The notes: generated by a model not told the origin, from the letters alone. DNA of 64,000 bases from Mycolicibacter nonchromogenicus (GCF_002101775.1 NZ_LQPI01000060.1:1-64000), one strand, 5' to 3'. Shown: positions 50,971 to 59,416, counted from the first letter of the stretch. Program-made: numbers and translations.

Positions 50971-51975
50971 ATGTCGCGCCTGAAGACGCTGTTCGCCACG
51001 CCGCATTTCACGGCGCAGCGTGCCACCGCCGCCAAGGTGGCCATCGCAGCCGGATCGTCGGCCGTGCTGGTCTTCGGCGCCGTCGGCGGGGTCGCCATGG
51101 CGGACCCGGCCGTGCCGTCGCTGCCCCTGCCCACCGCCGGATTTCCCGGCCTGCCCGCAATCGAGCAGTTGAGCCCGGTGATCCAGCAGGCGGCTGCCGA
51201 CCCCGCCGGGGCGACCTCGCTGCTGATGGCCGCGGCCGCCGCATTCACCGGAAACTCCAACGCGCCCGCTGATGCCCGGCAGGTGGCCGATTCGGTGGCA
51301 CAGTTCATCCAGTCTCCGCCCGAGGGACTGCCGAGCAACCATGTGCCGACCGCCGGTTCGGAACCCGGACTGGTGGCCCACCTGCCCAGCGGCGTCGACC
51401 CCGCCAAGTCGGTGGGTCCGGTGTCACAGGCTGCGCCGAGTGCGCCCGAAGCGCTGCCCGCACCCGCCGAAGCCCTCCCCGACGCGGTCCAGGCAGTGCC
51501 CGAAGCCGCCTTCATCGCCCCGGAGGCCGACGCGGCGTCGGCGGCCACTCCCGGCTTCGGCCCGGACGCCCCGCCCACCCAGGACTTCATGTACCCCTCT
51601 ATCGGCCAGAACTGCCAGGACGACGGCGGCAACGTGATCGCCACGGCCCTGTCGGTGGCCGGCCCGGCCACGATCCCGACTCCGGGCCCCAAGGCCGGTC
51701 AGACCGCCTATGTGTTCACCGCGATGGGGACCCCCGGCCCGGCCGAGACGCAGAAGCTGCCGCTGAACGTCACGTGGGTGAACCTGACCACCGGCAAGTC
51801 CGGCAGCGCCACCCTTCAGCCGCGCACCGACATCAACCCCGAGGGGCCGACGACGCTCACCGCGATCGTCGACACCGGCTCGGGCAGCATCATGTCGACG
51901 ATCTTCGGTCAGGTCAGCACCAAGGACCACCAGTGCAACTTCTTGCCCACCATCGGCTCGACGGTGGTGCCCTGA
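50971..51975 (+). CDS. Secreted Ala/Pro-rich protein (Rv1158c/Rv1157c-like)
   Basis: This 334-aa protein has a long signal peptide (residues ~1-44, ending AMA-D) and a low-complexity Ala/Pro-rich linker (~105-205). A C-terminal beta-rich domain (residues ~210-334) has two cysteines, QNCQDDGG and HQCNFLP. The same layout occurs in M. tuberculosis Rv1158c/Rv1157c. No function is known. GGGGAAG precedes the ATG. Confidence 0.85.
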   Translation: MSRLKTLFATPHFTAQRATAAKVAIAAGSSAVLVFGAVGGVAMADPAVPSLPLPTAGFPGLPAIEQLSPVIQQAAADPAGATSLLMAAAAAFTGNSNAPADARQVADSVAQFIQSPPEGLPSNHVPTAGSEPGLVAHLPSGVDPAKSVGPVSQAAPSAPEALPAPAEALPDAVQAVPEAAFIAPEADAASAATPGFGPDAPPTQDFMYPSIGQNCQDDGGNVIATALSVAGPATIPTPGPKAGQTAYVFTAMGTPGPAETQKLPLNVTWVNLTTGKSGSATLQPRTDINPEGPTTLTAIVDTGSGSIMSTIFGQVSTKDHQCNFLPTIGSTVVP

Positions 51976-52023
51976 CCAGTCGATTTCGCGGCCACCAGGC
52001 CGAGCGGCTGTCAGGATGTGGCT

Positions 52024-52851
52024 ATGACCCTCCCGCGCATGTCGACGGCTTGGTTGATCGGTGTGGTTGCGATGCTGCTGACCATCAGCGGCTGCGCCGG
52101 GGAACGAATGCCGGCGGAACGGGCGCCGTCCGGTGCCGTCGCTGACTCCGTGCCGGCGCCGATGGGTCCGCCGAATCAGCCGGTGCAGCGGGACGAGCAA
52201 CGCGACATTGTGACCACCGGCAGCCTCACTGTCGCCGTGAGCGACGTCGGCGCAGCGGTCGACCGACTCATCGACCTGACCACCGAGCTCGGCGGCCGCA
52301 TCGACGACCGTACAGAGCGCACGGCGCCGGATCGCTCCCGCATCGCCCAACTGACCGTGCGCATCCCGTCGGCAGAGGTCGATGAATTCGTTGACGACGC
52401 AAAGCAACTGGGAGACGTCTCATCGATCGCGTTGCGGCACGACGACGTCACCGGTCAGCGCGTCGACCTTGATGCGCGAGTGGTTGCGTTGCAGGCATCG
52501 GTGGATCGCTTGACCACGCTGATGAAGGCCGCCTCCAGCACCTCCGACCTGCTGGAAGCCGAGGGGGAGCTGACGTCACGCCAGGCCGACCTCGACAGCC
52601 TGCGGGCGCAGCGCGCCCAGCTCGGCGATCAGATCAGTTACGCGACGCTCGCCGTTTCGCTGGCCGCCGAGTTCGAGTCGCCCAGCCCCGGATTCGTCGC
52701 GTCGGTTCGCCACGGCTGGCATACCCTGCTGTCGTTCACCCAGAGCCTGATCTCAGTCGTGGGCTTCCTGTTGCCCTGGCTGCCGGTGATCCTGGTGATT
52801 GCGGGCGCCGGGGTGGCCCTGCGGCGCAGGGCCCGACGCCGGCGTCAGTAG
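52024..52851 (+). CDS. DUF4349 lipoprotein with C-terminal membrane helix
   Basis: This 275-aa protein has a signal peptide with lipobox TISGC. A DUF4349 domain starts at QRDIVTTGSLTVAVSDV, includes the GGRIDDRTE strand and a coiled coil (VALQASVDRLTTLMK, LLEAEGELTSRQADLDSLRAQ split over residues 160-200), and is followed by a membrane helix near the C-terminus and a basic tail. The family is uncharacterised. GTG 52018 is an alternative start two codons earlier. Confidence 0.82.
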   Translation: MTLPRMSTAWLIGVVAMLLTISGCAGERMPAERAPSGAVADSVPAPMGPPNQPVQRDEQRDIVTTGSLTVAVSDVGAAVDRLIDLTTELGGRIDDRTERTAPDRSRIAQLTVRIPSAEVDEFVDDAKQLGDVSSIALRHDDVTGQRVDLDARVVALQASVDRLTTLMKAASSTSDLLEAEGELTSRQADLDSLRAQRAQLGDQISYATLAVSLAAEFESPSPGFVASVRHGWHTLLSFTQSLISVVGFLLPWLPVILVIAGAGVALRRRARRRRQ

Positions 52852-52991
52852 GCCATGAACAAGATGGCGTCCCGGTCGTAGTTCATGCCGGGATGTGCAT
52901 CTGCGAGGTGCTTCTGGGTCAGCTCGACCAGATCGTCTTCGTCCTTGCCGACAATGGCCTCGCCACACGGACAGTTCAGGTGAGTTTTCAC
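52845..52991 (-). CDS. 48-aa DUF1059 protein
   Basis: GTG 52991 opens a 48-codon frame starting MKTHLNCPCGEAIVG and ending DRDAILFMAY. The CPCG motif, the acidic DEDDLVELTQKHL helix and the His-Pro-Gly turn match the small DUF1059 family. The GTG overlaps the TGA of the upstream HhH gene (GTGA, 52988-52991), so it is co-translated. C7 and C9 could bind metal. Its tail overlaps the DUF4349 gene by 7 nt. Confidence 0.85.
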   Translation of the reverse strand: MKTHLNCPCGEAIVGKDEDDLVELTQKHLADAHPGMNYDRDAILFMAY

Positions 52992-53590
52992 GTCGCCGCC
53001 TTTCCCTTGTTCTCCCGGCCGGTCTTCGCAGCCAATTTCTGGGCCTTCTTCGTGGAACGCACCTGCTGCAACGACGACGCATCCACCACGTCGGCGATCG
53101 ACAGATGTGTTCCGGGTTCACCGTATGCCCCCGCAGCCTCCCGCCATCCCGACGGGGTTACGCCGTACTGCTTTCCGAGCAGGGCCAGAAAGATCCGGGC
53201 CTTCTGCTCGCCGTAGCCGGGCAGGGCCTTGAGGCGCTTCAACACCTCGGCGCCATCGGGATCACCCACCGTCCACAACGCGGTCACGTCACCGCCGTAC
53301 TGGTCGACCACCGCTTTGGCCAGGGCCTGGACCCGGCCCGCCATAGATCCCGGAAACCGGTGGACCGCAGGCTTTTCCGCGAACAACGCGGCGAATTCTT
53401 CCGGATCGCGCGCCGCGATGTCGTGCGGATCCAACCCGCCCATGCGCTCGGTGAGCTTCTTCGGGCCGACGAATGCGACCTCCATCGGGATTTGCTGATC
53501 AAGCAGCATCCCGACCAGCAGCGCAAACGGGTCTTTGGAGAGGAGGTCGTCAGCCTCAGCGTCTTGAGTGAGGCAGAGTCTCGGAGTCAC
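52988..53590 (-). CDS. HhH-GPD base-excision DNA repair protein (Rv1156-like)
   Basis: This 200-aa protein has the helix-hairpin-helix/GPD fold (DPFALLVGMLLDQQIPMEVAF, LKALPGYGEQKARIFLALLG). It is shorter than the classical glycosylases, and the Fe-S cysteines are missing. It matches M. tuberculosis Rv1156. Substrate unknown. GTG 53590 has GAGAGGTGG upstream. The inverted repeat GCGGACG-GTCCAA-CGTCCGC (53610-53629) lies 20 nt ahead. Confidence 0.88.
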   Translation of the reverse strand: MTPRLCLTQDAEADDLLSKDPFALLVGMLLDQQIPMEVAFVGPKKLTERMGGLDPHDIAARDPEEFAALFAEKPAVHRFPGSMAGRVQALAKAVVDQYGGDVTALWTVGDPDGAEVLKRLKALPGYGEQKARIFLALLGKQYGVTPSGWREAAGAYGEPGTHLSIADVVDASSLQQVRSTKKAQKLAAKTGRENKGKAAT

Positions 53591-53808
53591 TGGCCACCTC
53601 TCGACTGAAGCGGACGGTCCAACGTCCGCGTTACACCGACTCAGGAGAGCGTAACCACAATGGAACGCTGGCCGTCCACAGCCGTCCAACTCCCGGCGGT
53701 CACTGCAGCGTGGCGGGGCAGGCCGGGTGTTGCGCAATGTCGCAATCGGCCAGGTCCAGGTTCCGGTAGGTTGCGCCAGGTGGATTAGATCGCTCGAGGA
53801 GGGCACTG

Positions 53809-54453
53809 GTGCGAAGGACTCTCGCGGCTCTGGGCCTAGTGCTGTCTGTTGCGGGTTGCAGCGACAACAGCGCCTCGGAGTCAGGCGGAACCACGACTCC
53901 TTCGACCGCCACATCAGCGATCGCCGCCCCTAGTCAGCGCCTCTTGTCCGAGAAGGAACTCAGTGCGGCGCTCCTGAGCCTGCAGGACGTTCCCCCGGGC
54001 TATAGCCAAGATCCGCCGTCGGAGCCGGACCCCTCGAAGACGTTTTGCGACTATGCGCCGCCATTCCAAGAGAAGATCCGGGTGAAGCGCGAGTTCACCA
54101 AGGGCGGTGGGCTTTCCGCCGAATTCCTCGGTGTCGGATTTCGCCAATACGCCGATGCGGGCCAGGCCAAGGCAACGTTCGAAGCTCTGAGCAATGCGCT
54201 CGCATCCTGCACTGGCGAAACCTACGACGGAAGACATGTCAGTTACGCGCTGATGTCTGCGCCCAAGCTCGGCGCCGGCTCGGTCGGGGTCAAAATCTCG
54301 TCCGACGACGGCCCGGACCTGCTTCAGTTCTTCGCACTCGTTGGACCTGTTCTGGTCAATACCGGAGGTGGCGGGTTGATGAACGCCAATGCCGACGAAG
54401 TCATAGGCCTGTTCAAGGCCCAAGTCGGCAAGTACGAGGCCGCGGCAGAGTAA
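53809..54453 (+). CDS. Lipoprotein with PknH-sensor-like domain
   Basis: This 214-aa protein has a signal peptide with lipobox SVAGC (Cys near 17), a Ser/Thr-rich linker, and a domain (residues ~45-212) resembling the extracellular sensor fold of PknH and LpqA-type lipoproteins. Its cysteines are in TFCDYAPP and ASCTGETY. GTG 53809 has GAGGAGGG 6 nt upstream. No pathway can be assigned. Confidence 0.78.
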   Translation: MRRTLAALGLVLSVAGCSDNSASESGGTTTPSTATSAIAAPSQRLLSEKELSAALLSLQDVPPGYSQDPPSEPDPSKTFCDYAPPFQEKIRVKREFTKGGGLSAEFLGVGFRQYADAGQAKATFEALSNALASCTGETYDGRHVSYALMSAPKLGAGSVGVKISSDDGPDLLQFFALVGPVLVNTGGGGLMNANADEVIGLFKAQVGKYEAAAE

Positions 54454-54597
54454 ACACCACCAACCGAGCCGGCGATCCCGATCCGTCAGAACCACCAGGA
54501 GTCCACCTCCGCCGACCAAAGCGTTCCGGTGGTCTGTGTCGGTGGAGTGTGCAACCGTGTAGCCACATCACCAATGGACGCATTCAGGAGAAGGACC

Positions 54598-54894
54598 ATG
54601 AGACGTGCAGCGGCAGTGCTGATTGCGGCGGCGGCTTCCGCCGTTGCCTTGGCCGCACCGGCCGGTGCGATACCGGATCAGGGCACCCCCGAGTTCGACA
54701 CCTACATGCAGGGCCTGGAACGCAATGGGTTCAATTTGAATCCGGATACCGCCTGGCGCGTCGCCCATCAGGCGTGTGAAGGCGGTCTTCCCGGCTTCAT
54801 CGGTTGGGAACTGATGGCGCAGGGGGTCGTCGGCCCGGGCGCGGACCAGCGGCTGATGGATGTGGCCCGGAAGTACGCCTGCCCGGTGCAGTAG
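54598..54894 (+). CDS. Secreted DUF732 protein
   Basis: This 98-aa protein has a signal peptide (MRRAAAVLIAAAASAVALA, cleavage after AGA near 23) and one DUF732 domain (FDTYMQGLERNGFNL, HQACEG, KYACPVQ). ATG 54598 has GGAGAAGG upstream. It is a paralogue-level relative of the gene at 41632-42006. The 144-nt gap before it (54454-54597) holds nothing I can identify. Confidence 0.87.
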   Translation: MRRAAAVLIAAAASAVALAAPAGAIPDQGTPEFDTYMQGLERNGFNLNPDTAWRVAHQACEGGLPGFIGWELMAQGVVGPGADQRLMDVARKYACPVQ

Positions 54895-55068
54895 CTATCC
54901 GCTCTTGCGGCGGAATTCCCGTCGGCTCTCCGCCGGCCCGTGCGACCGTGACTGCTTGGCTCCGCCGTCTTTGTGATCGGCCCCGCCCGCCGCCTTCGCG
55001 TTCTTACGCTCCAGCGCCTCCCGGAACTTGCGCTTGTTCTCGTCTGCGGCGGACTCTGGTTCGGGCAT
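54895..55068 (-). CDS. 57-aa DUF5302 protein
   Basis: ATG 55068 opens a 57-codon frame with N-terminus MPEPESAADENKRKFREALE and C-terminus SRREFRRKSG. It is highly charged, with a central Gly/Ala/Lys region, matching the actinobacterial DUF5302 family. A nucleic-acid-binding role is possible from the basic composition. It directly abuts the stop of the convergent DUF732 gene. Confidence 0.82.
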   Translation of the reverse strand: MPEPESAADENKRKFREALERKNAKAAGGADHKDGGAKQSRSHGPAESRREFRRKSG

Positions 55069-55111
55069 ACCCGGAGCCTAGCTCAGCGCAGGACGTACCG
55101 GGGGCAGATGC

Positions 55112-55564
<453 letters not shown>

Positions 55565-55621
55565 CTACCGACGTGAGCGGCTGTTGCCAGCGTTCTTTCA
55601 CCGATTGGAGGGGCCTTCTCC

Positions 55622-56152
55622 ATGACCCGTTATGCACTGTTCCTGCGCGGCGTGAACGTCGGCGGAGTCAATCTCAAGATGGCCGAGGTCGCCGCCACGT
55701 TGACCGCCGCTGGATTCAGCGAGGTCCGTACGCTGCTGGCCACCGGCAACGTGCTGGTGGACTCACCCGCCGACGCCGCGGCGGTGCGTGCCAGCGCCGA
55801 GGCGGCCTTGCGGGAGCGCTTCGGATATCCGGCCTGGGTGCTGGTCTACGACATCGATACGCTGCGCGACATCGTGGCGGCGTATCCCTTCGAACCCGAG
55901 GTCCCAGGTCTGCAGTCCTACGTCACGTTCGTGGCCGACGACGCGGCGCTGACCGAACTGGCCGAGCTCGCAGCCGATGCCGACGAGAAGATCGCCGTCG
56001 GTGAAGGGGTGATCTACTGGCAGCTCCCCAAGGGCGACACCCTGACGAGCGCGGTGGGAAAGACGATGGGCAACAAGCGGTACAAGTCCGCCACCACCAC
56101 CCGCAACCTGCGCACGCTGAGCAAGGTGCTGCAAGCCGACGCGCACCGGTAA
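55622..56152 (+). CDS. DUF1697 protein
   Basis: This 176-aa protein has the DUF1697 opening (YALFLRGVNVGGVNLKMAE) and LLATGNVLVDS, and the conserved C-terminal KTMGNKRYKSATTTRNLRTL. Structure is known for the family but not its function. GGAGGGG lies upstream of the ATG. Its TAA stop (56150-56152) doubles as part of the -10 box of the next gene. Confidence 0.9.
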   Translation: MTRYALFLRGVNVGGVNLKMAEVAATLTAAGFSEVRTLLATGNVLVDSPADAAAVRASAEAALRERFGYPAWVLVYDIDTLRDIVAAYPFEPEVPGLQSYVTFVADDAALTELAELAADADEKIAVGEGVIYWQLPKGDTLTSAVGKTMGNKRYKSATTTRNLRTLSKVLQADAHR

Positions 56153-56162
56153 GGTCGCGGGC
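56150..56162 (+). promoter_or_regulatory. Leaderless promoter that includes the upstream stop codon
   Basis: TAAGGT (56150-56155) contains the TAA of the DUF1697 gene and ends 7 nt before GTG 56163. Confidence 0.6.
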
Positions 56163-56984
56163 GTGAGCAAGGCAGAAAAAGTTGCCCTGACCGGGGTTTC
56201 CGAGACCGCGCTACTGACGCTGAACGCACGGGCGAACGAGGCCCGCCGGCCCGACCGGATCATCGACGACCCGACTGCGGTGGCGCTGGCGGACTCGATC
56301 GACTTCGACTTCGCGAAGTTCGGCACCACCCGCCAGGACATTGCCGTACGCGCCCTGGCCTTCGACACCGAGGCCCTGCGCTTTCTGCGGCGGCACCCGA
56401 CGGGCACCGTGGTCGCCTTGGCCGAGGGTTTGCAGACCAGTTTCTGGCGCCTGAGCGAGGCCGTCGAGGACCCGCAATTCCGTTGGCTCACCGTGGATCT
56501 GCCTCCGATCATCGAGATCCGCGAGCGGCTGCTCCCCGCTGAGGCGCGGGTGTCGGTATGCGCCCAATCCGCGTTGGACTACAGCTGGATGGACCAGGTC
56601 GATCCGGGCAACGGCGTGTTCATCAGCGCAGAGGGCCTGCTGATGTATCTGGAGCCCGAGCAGTCGCTCGGCCTGATCGCCGAATGCGCCCGCCGCTTTC
56701 CGGGCGGCCGGATGATCTTCGACCTTCCACCGGCCGGGGTCGGCTGGCTGGTCCGCCACGGCGTTCCGACCTCGCTGCGTTACCGCGCGCCGGCGATGCC
56801 GTTCACGCTGTCGGCGGCGCAGATCGCCAAGCTGGTGGACACCGTGCCGGGCGTCCGGGCCGTCCATGACCTGCAGCTGCCGCGAGGCCGCGGGCTGCTG
56901 TTCAACACGCTGCTGCCGGCCGCATACCGGTTGCGGGCGCTGGCCAATGTGCGCCCGTCGCTGACCCTGCTGGAATTCGGCTAG
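56163..56984 (+). CDS. SAM-dependent O-methyltransferase (Rv1153c-like)
   Basis: This 273-aa methyltransferase belongs to the leucine-carboxyl-methyltransferase-like (PF04072) group that is large in mycobacteria. Its motifs are [21 protein letters not shown], the SAM loop ([17 protein letters not shown], an altered Gly-rich motif), and [12 protein letters not shown]. Substrate is unknown. GTG 56163 is leaderless. Its stop shares CTAG (56981-56984) with the convergent GntR gene. Confidence 0.9.
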   Translation: MSKAEKVALTGVSETALLTLNARANEARRPDRIIDDPTAVALADSIDFDFAKFGTTRQDIAVRALAFDTEALRFLRRHPTGTVVALAEGLQTSFWRLSEAVEDPQFRWLTVDLPPIIEIRERLLPAEARVSVCAQSALDYSWMDQVDPGNGVFISAEGLLMYLEPEQSLGLIAECARRFPGGRMIFDLPPAGVGWLVRHGVPTSLRYRAPAMPFTLSAAQIAKLVDTVPGVRAVHDLQLPRGRGLLFNTLLPAAYRLRALANVRPSLTLLEFG

Positions 56985-57355
56985 GAGACATTGCTCTCGA
57001 AGGCCGCGTCGAGGTAGCGCAGGGCATCGGCCTTGCCCAGCCCCACCGCGCGGGCCGCGGCGGCGAATGCGGCCGCCGCCCGGGCCATGGCCGCATCGGC
57101 GGGGTCACGGCTGGCCACGAAGGTGCCGAAGCGGCCCCGAGTTTCGACGACGCCGCCGGCCTCCAGTTCGCGGTACGCGCGCGCGACCGTGTTGACCGCC
57201 AGACCCAGTTGACTCGCCAGCTCGCGCACCGTCGGCAGCCGGGTGCCGGCGGGCAGTGATCCGGCCCGGACCGCCTCGATCAGCGCGACTCTGATCTGCT
57301 CGAACAGCGGCCCGTCGGCATGCACGTCGGTTTTCAGCAGGTCGGAGAAGTCCAT
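56981..57355 (-). CDS. GntR-family (YtrA-type) regulator (Rv1152-like)
   Basis: This 124-aa protein consists of a GntR winged helix ([31 protein letters not shown] is split over residues ~18-48; [26 protein letters not shown]) plus a short C-terminal helix. This is the YtrA arrangement, without a large ligand domain. It resembles M. tuberculosis Rv1152. It is divergent from the sirtuin gene with only 28 bp between the start codons. Confidence 0.92.
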   Translation of the reverse strand: MDFSDLLKTDVHADGPLFEQIRVALIEAVRAGSLPAGTRLPTVRELASQLGLAVNTVARAYRELEAGGVVETRGRFGTFVASRDPADAAMARAAAAFAAAARAVGLGKADALRYLDAAFESNVS

Positions 57356-57383
57356 GCGGCCAGTATCCCGCTATGTTGGTGAC
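57356..57383. promoter_or_regulatory. 28-bp divergent promoter, GntR and sirtuin genes
   Basis: TATGTT (57372-57377) ends 6 nt before GTG 57384. On the other strand, GATACT (complement of 57362-57367) ends 6 nt before the GntR ATG. Each -10 lies where the other promoter's RNA polymerase would bind. Confidence 0.55.
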
Positions 57384-58097
57384 GTGCGGGTGGTGGTGTT
57401 CAGTGGCGCAGGTATCTCAGCGGAGAGCGGGATACCTACATTCCGCGACGACGAGAAGGGCCTCTGGTCCCAATACGACCCCTACGAGGTGTCCAGCATC
57501 GACGGCTGGAATCGGCAGCCAGAGCTGGTCTGGGGCTGGTATGTCTGGCGCTGCCAGCTGGCCCGCCGTTATGAGCCCAACCTGGGCCACACCGCGATCG
57601 CGGACTGGGAACAGCACGCCGAGGTCCAGGTCATCACCCAGAACGTCGACAATCTGCACGAGCGCGGCGGCAGCTCCACGGTGCACCATCTGCACGGGCG
57701 GATGTTCACCTTCCGCTGCTCGGACTGCAGTCAACCGCACGACACGCAGCTGCCGGAGCTGGCGGAGCCGGTTCTCGAGATCATGCCGCCGCAGTGCGAG
57801 TGTGGCGGCTTGATCCGCCCGGACGTGGTGTGGTTCGGCGAAGATCTGCCCGACGGGCCGTGGAACGCATCAGTGGAAGCCGTCGAGGCTGCCGACGCGA
57901 TGATCGTGGTCGGCACGTCCGGGGTGGTCTATCCGGCGGCCAGCCTGCCCGAGCGGGCGCTGGAGCTTGGCAAGCCCGTCATCCAGGTGAATCCCGAGCC
58001 CACACCACTGTCGGAGCGGGCCACCGTGTTCCTGCGTACTACCGCCTCGGCAGCCCTTCCGGGGATGGCGCAGCGCCTGCCGTTCCTGCTGCGCTGA
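57384..58097 (+). CDS. cobB: NAD-dependent protein deacylase (sirtuin, Rv1151c-like)
   Basis: This 237-aa sirtuin has [16 protein letters not shown] (NAD site, residues 8-23), [12 protein letters not shown], the catalytic His in HHLHGRMF, and four zinc cysteines (FRCSDCS and QCECGG). The Tyr/Arg of class III desuccinylases lie in [10 protein letters not shown]. The length equals M. tuberculosis Rv1151c. GTG 57384 gives the N-terminus [10 protein letters not shown] and is leaderless; upstream in-frame starts belong to the GntR shadow. Confidence 0.95.
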   Translation: MRVVVFSGAGISAESGIPTFRDDEKGLWSQYDPYEVSSIDGWNRQPELVWGWYVWRCQLARRYEPNLGHTAIADWEQHAEVQVITQNVDNLHERGGSSTVHHLHGRMFTFRCSDCSQPHDTQLPELAEPVLEIMPPQCECGGLIRPDVVWFGEDLPDGPWNASVEAVEAADAMIVVGTSGVVYPAASLPERALELGKPVIQVNPEPTPLSERATVFLRTTASAALPGMAQRLPFLLR

Positions 58098-58099
58098 CT

Positions 58100-58738
58100 C
58101 TAGGCCGGGCGGCTGGCCGAGCCCAGCGCGAATTCCGAGACCGGCAACGGCACCCAGGCCGGGAACTGCTGCCCACGCCGCGCCCTGTCGACGACGAAGC
58201 CGGCAGCGGTGATCATCTGTTCGGTCTCGCGGTGGGTGTGGCAGTTACCGAACAGGCGGGGCCAGAAGGTGGCGTCGGCCAGCCGTTGGAGTCCACCGCG
58301 CACGCCGGGGCTGGCGACATGCTCGAAGTAGCGCAGCTCGCCGCCGGGCTTCAGCAATGAGAACAGCTGACGCAGCACCGCCTCGGGGCGCTCGACCGAA
58401 CACAAGACCAGCGAGCACACAATCGCATCGAAGGGCTCCGCGGGGTCCAAGGCCTCGACGGTGCTGGCCACCACCGTGATCGGCACCGGCGCCGCCGCCG
58501 CGGCAACTTCGGCGGCCTCCCGCAGTTGTGACTCTGGTTCGGCTGCCACCACCGCGGTCACGGTGTCGGGGTAGAAGGCGAAGTTGCTTCCGGTGCCGGC
58601 GCCGACCTCCAGCACGCGGCCCGACAATCCCGCCAGGTTTTCGCGGCGACGGTCGCGCAACCAGTCGGTCTCGTGGCTGGACATGAAGGTCCAGATCCGG
58701 GCGAACAGCGGGTTGTCGAGCGTGTCCGGAGCGGTCAT
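58100..58738 (-). CDS. Class-I SAM methyltransferase (Rv1147-like)
   Basis: This 212-aa protein has the SAM motif VLEVGAGTGSNFAFYP (near residues 42-57), AAEPESQLRE, and LLKPGGELRYFEHV. It resembles M. tuberculosis Rv1147, annotated as a phospholipid-type methyltransferase, but the substrate is unproven. ATG 58738 follows TAGGGT by 7 nt. The first three bases of that hexamer are also the stop codon of a repeat-encoded mini-ORF. Confidence 0.88.
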   Translation of the reverse strand: MTAPDTLDNPLFARIWTFMSSHETDWLRDRRRENLAGLSGRVLEVGAGTGSNFAFYPDTVTAVVAAEPESQLREAAEVAAAAAPVPITVVASTVEALDPAEPFDAIVCSLVLCSVERPEAVLRQLFSLLKPGGELRYFEHVASPGVRGGLQRLADATFWPRLFGNCHTHRETEQMITAAGFVVDRARRGQQFPAWVPLPVSEFALGSASRPA

Positions 58739-58745
58739 GGGAGCC

Positions 58746-58751
58746 ACCCTA
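58746..58751 (-). promoter_or_regulatory. -10 box of the Rv1147-like gene inside a repeat unit
   Basis: TAGGGT (complement of 58746-58751) lies 7 nt before ATG 58738. Its TAG is the stop of the mini-ORF 58749-58799. Confidence 0.55.
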
Positions 58752-58912
58752 GCCGCGATCGCGAGACCGGCGGAGCCGGGCGAAGCGGGTCGCGGCCATC
58801 AAGCCCCGCCGCGATCGCGAGACCGGCGGAGCCGGGTGAAGCGGGTCGCGGCCATCAAGCCCCGCCGCGATCGCGAGACCGGCGGAGCCGGGTGAAGCGG
58901 GTCGCGGCCCTA
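58749..58912 (-). repeat. Three tandem 56-bp units of the dispersed repeat (inverted copy)
   Basis: GCGATCGCGA recurs at 58755, 58811 and 58867, a period of exactly 56 bp. On the minus strand the units read like those at 5556-5665. Two carry mini-ORFs: 58853-58855 ATG to stop 58799-58801 (MAATRFTRLRRSRDRGGA), and ATG 58797-58799 to TAG 58749-58751 (MAATRFARLRRSRDRG). The first stop and the second start share one base (TGATG). The distal unit has lost its ATG. Confidence 0.85.
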
Positions 58913-59019
58913 CCCTCGGCAGCAGTGGCCTCAAGGGAACGATCTTGTTAACGCTACCGGTCAGTAATATTGCCATCATTTCCCGAAACGTAACTCAATG
59001 ATTCCTTAATAGTGACCCA

Positions 59020-59032
59020 TACGCTCAGGGTT
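59020..59032 (+). promoter_or_regulatory. Leaderless promoter of the 42-aa gene
   Basis: TACGCT (59020-59025) ends exactly 7 nt before the ATG at 59033. Confidence 0.55.
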
Positions 59033-59161
59033 ATGTGGATCGACGACTCCAGTGCCGACGTCATCAAGGTCGACTTCGAGGCTCTCTACCACGGCGATTT
59101 CCTCGTCGAGGGCGACACCTCCGAGCAGTTCGACGGCTTGCACGCACTGCTGGCCAGCTGA
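59033..59161 (+). CDS. 42-aa acidic small protein
   Basis: ATG 59033 opens a 42-codon frame, MWIDDSSADVIKVDF at the start and FDGLHALLAS at the end. It is strongly acidic with alternating hydrophobic residues (VIKVDFEALYHGDFLVEG), suggesting a small beta-alpha fold. Codon third positions are GC-rich as in real genes here. A -10 box at the leaderless distance supports it. I do not recognise the family. It sits alone in the repeat-rich gap 58740-59462. Confidence 0.65.
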   Translation: MWIDDSSADVIKVDFEALYHGDFLVEGDTSEQFDGLHALLAS

Positions 59162-59334
59162 TTGATCGGCGCCGCGAGAGCGGCGTCGTTCACGGTCGCG
59201 CTATTGCGTGGCGACGGCCGCCCCGTCCGAGCGGGCCGCCAATTTTGAGTCATCCCATTTCTCTTACATTCAGGATCGGCCCCGCGCTGCGGTGACTACA
59301 CCCGTGCGCCTGGCCGCCGCCCAGCCATCCCCGG

Positions 59335-59416
59335 TGTCGTTAAACGACAACGCCGAACGTGCAATCAGGCCGAAAAATCCGTGGGTGGATTCTCCGGCCT
59401 GATTACACGTTCGGCG
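59335..59416. repeat. 22-bp-arm inverted repeat flanked by a second palindrome
   Basis: Arms 59351-59372 and 59395-59416 (core GCCGAACGTG-AATCAGGCCG) match at 21 of 22 positions around a 22-nt loop that itself holds AATCC-GTGGGT-GGATT. Directly before it is the 15-bp palindrome TGTCGTTAAACGACA (59335-59349). It could be a terminator for the convergent transcripts or a mobile palindrome. The rest of 59162-59334 shows nothing. Confidence 0.8.

Noticed and set aside
53660..53788. 42-codon frame starting ATG 53660 with AGGAGAG ahead
   Set aside because: Spacing to the ribosome site is too long (about 11 nt), composition is Arg/Pro-rich like noncoding GC-rich DNA, and no homology is recognised.
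58755..58912. CRISPR array
   Set aside because: The 56-bp period is contiguous, without unique spacers, and no cas genes are present.
59208..59402. 64-codon frame starting at GTG 59208
   Set aside because: No ribosome site or -10 box at a leaderless distance, unconvincing composition, and its end runs into the large palindrome.
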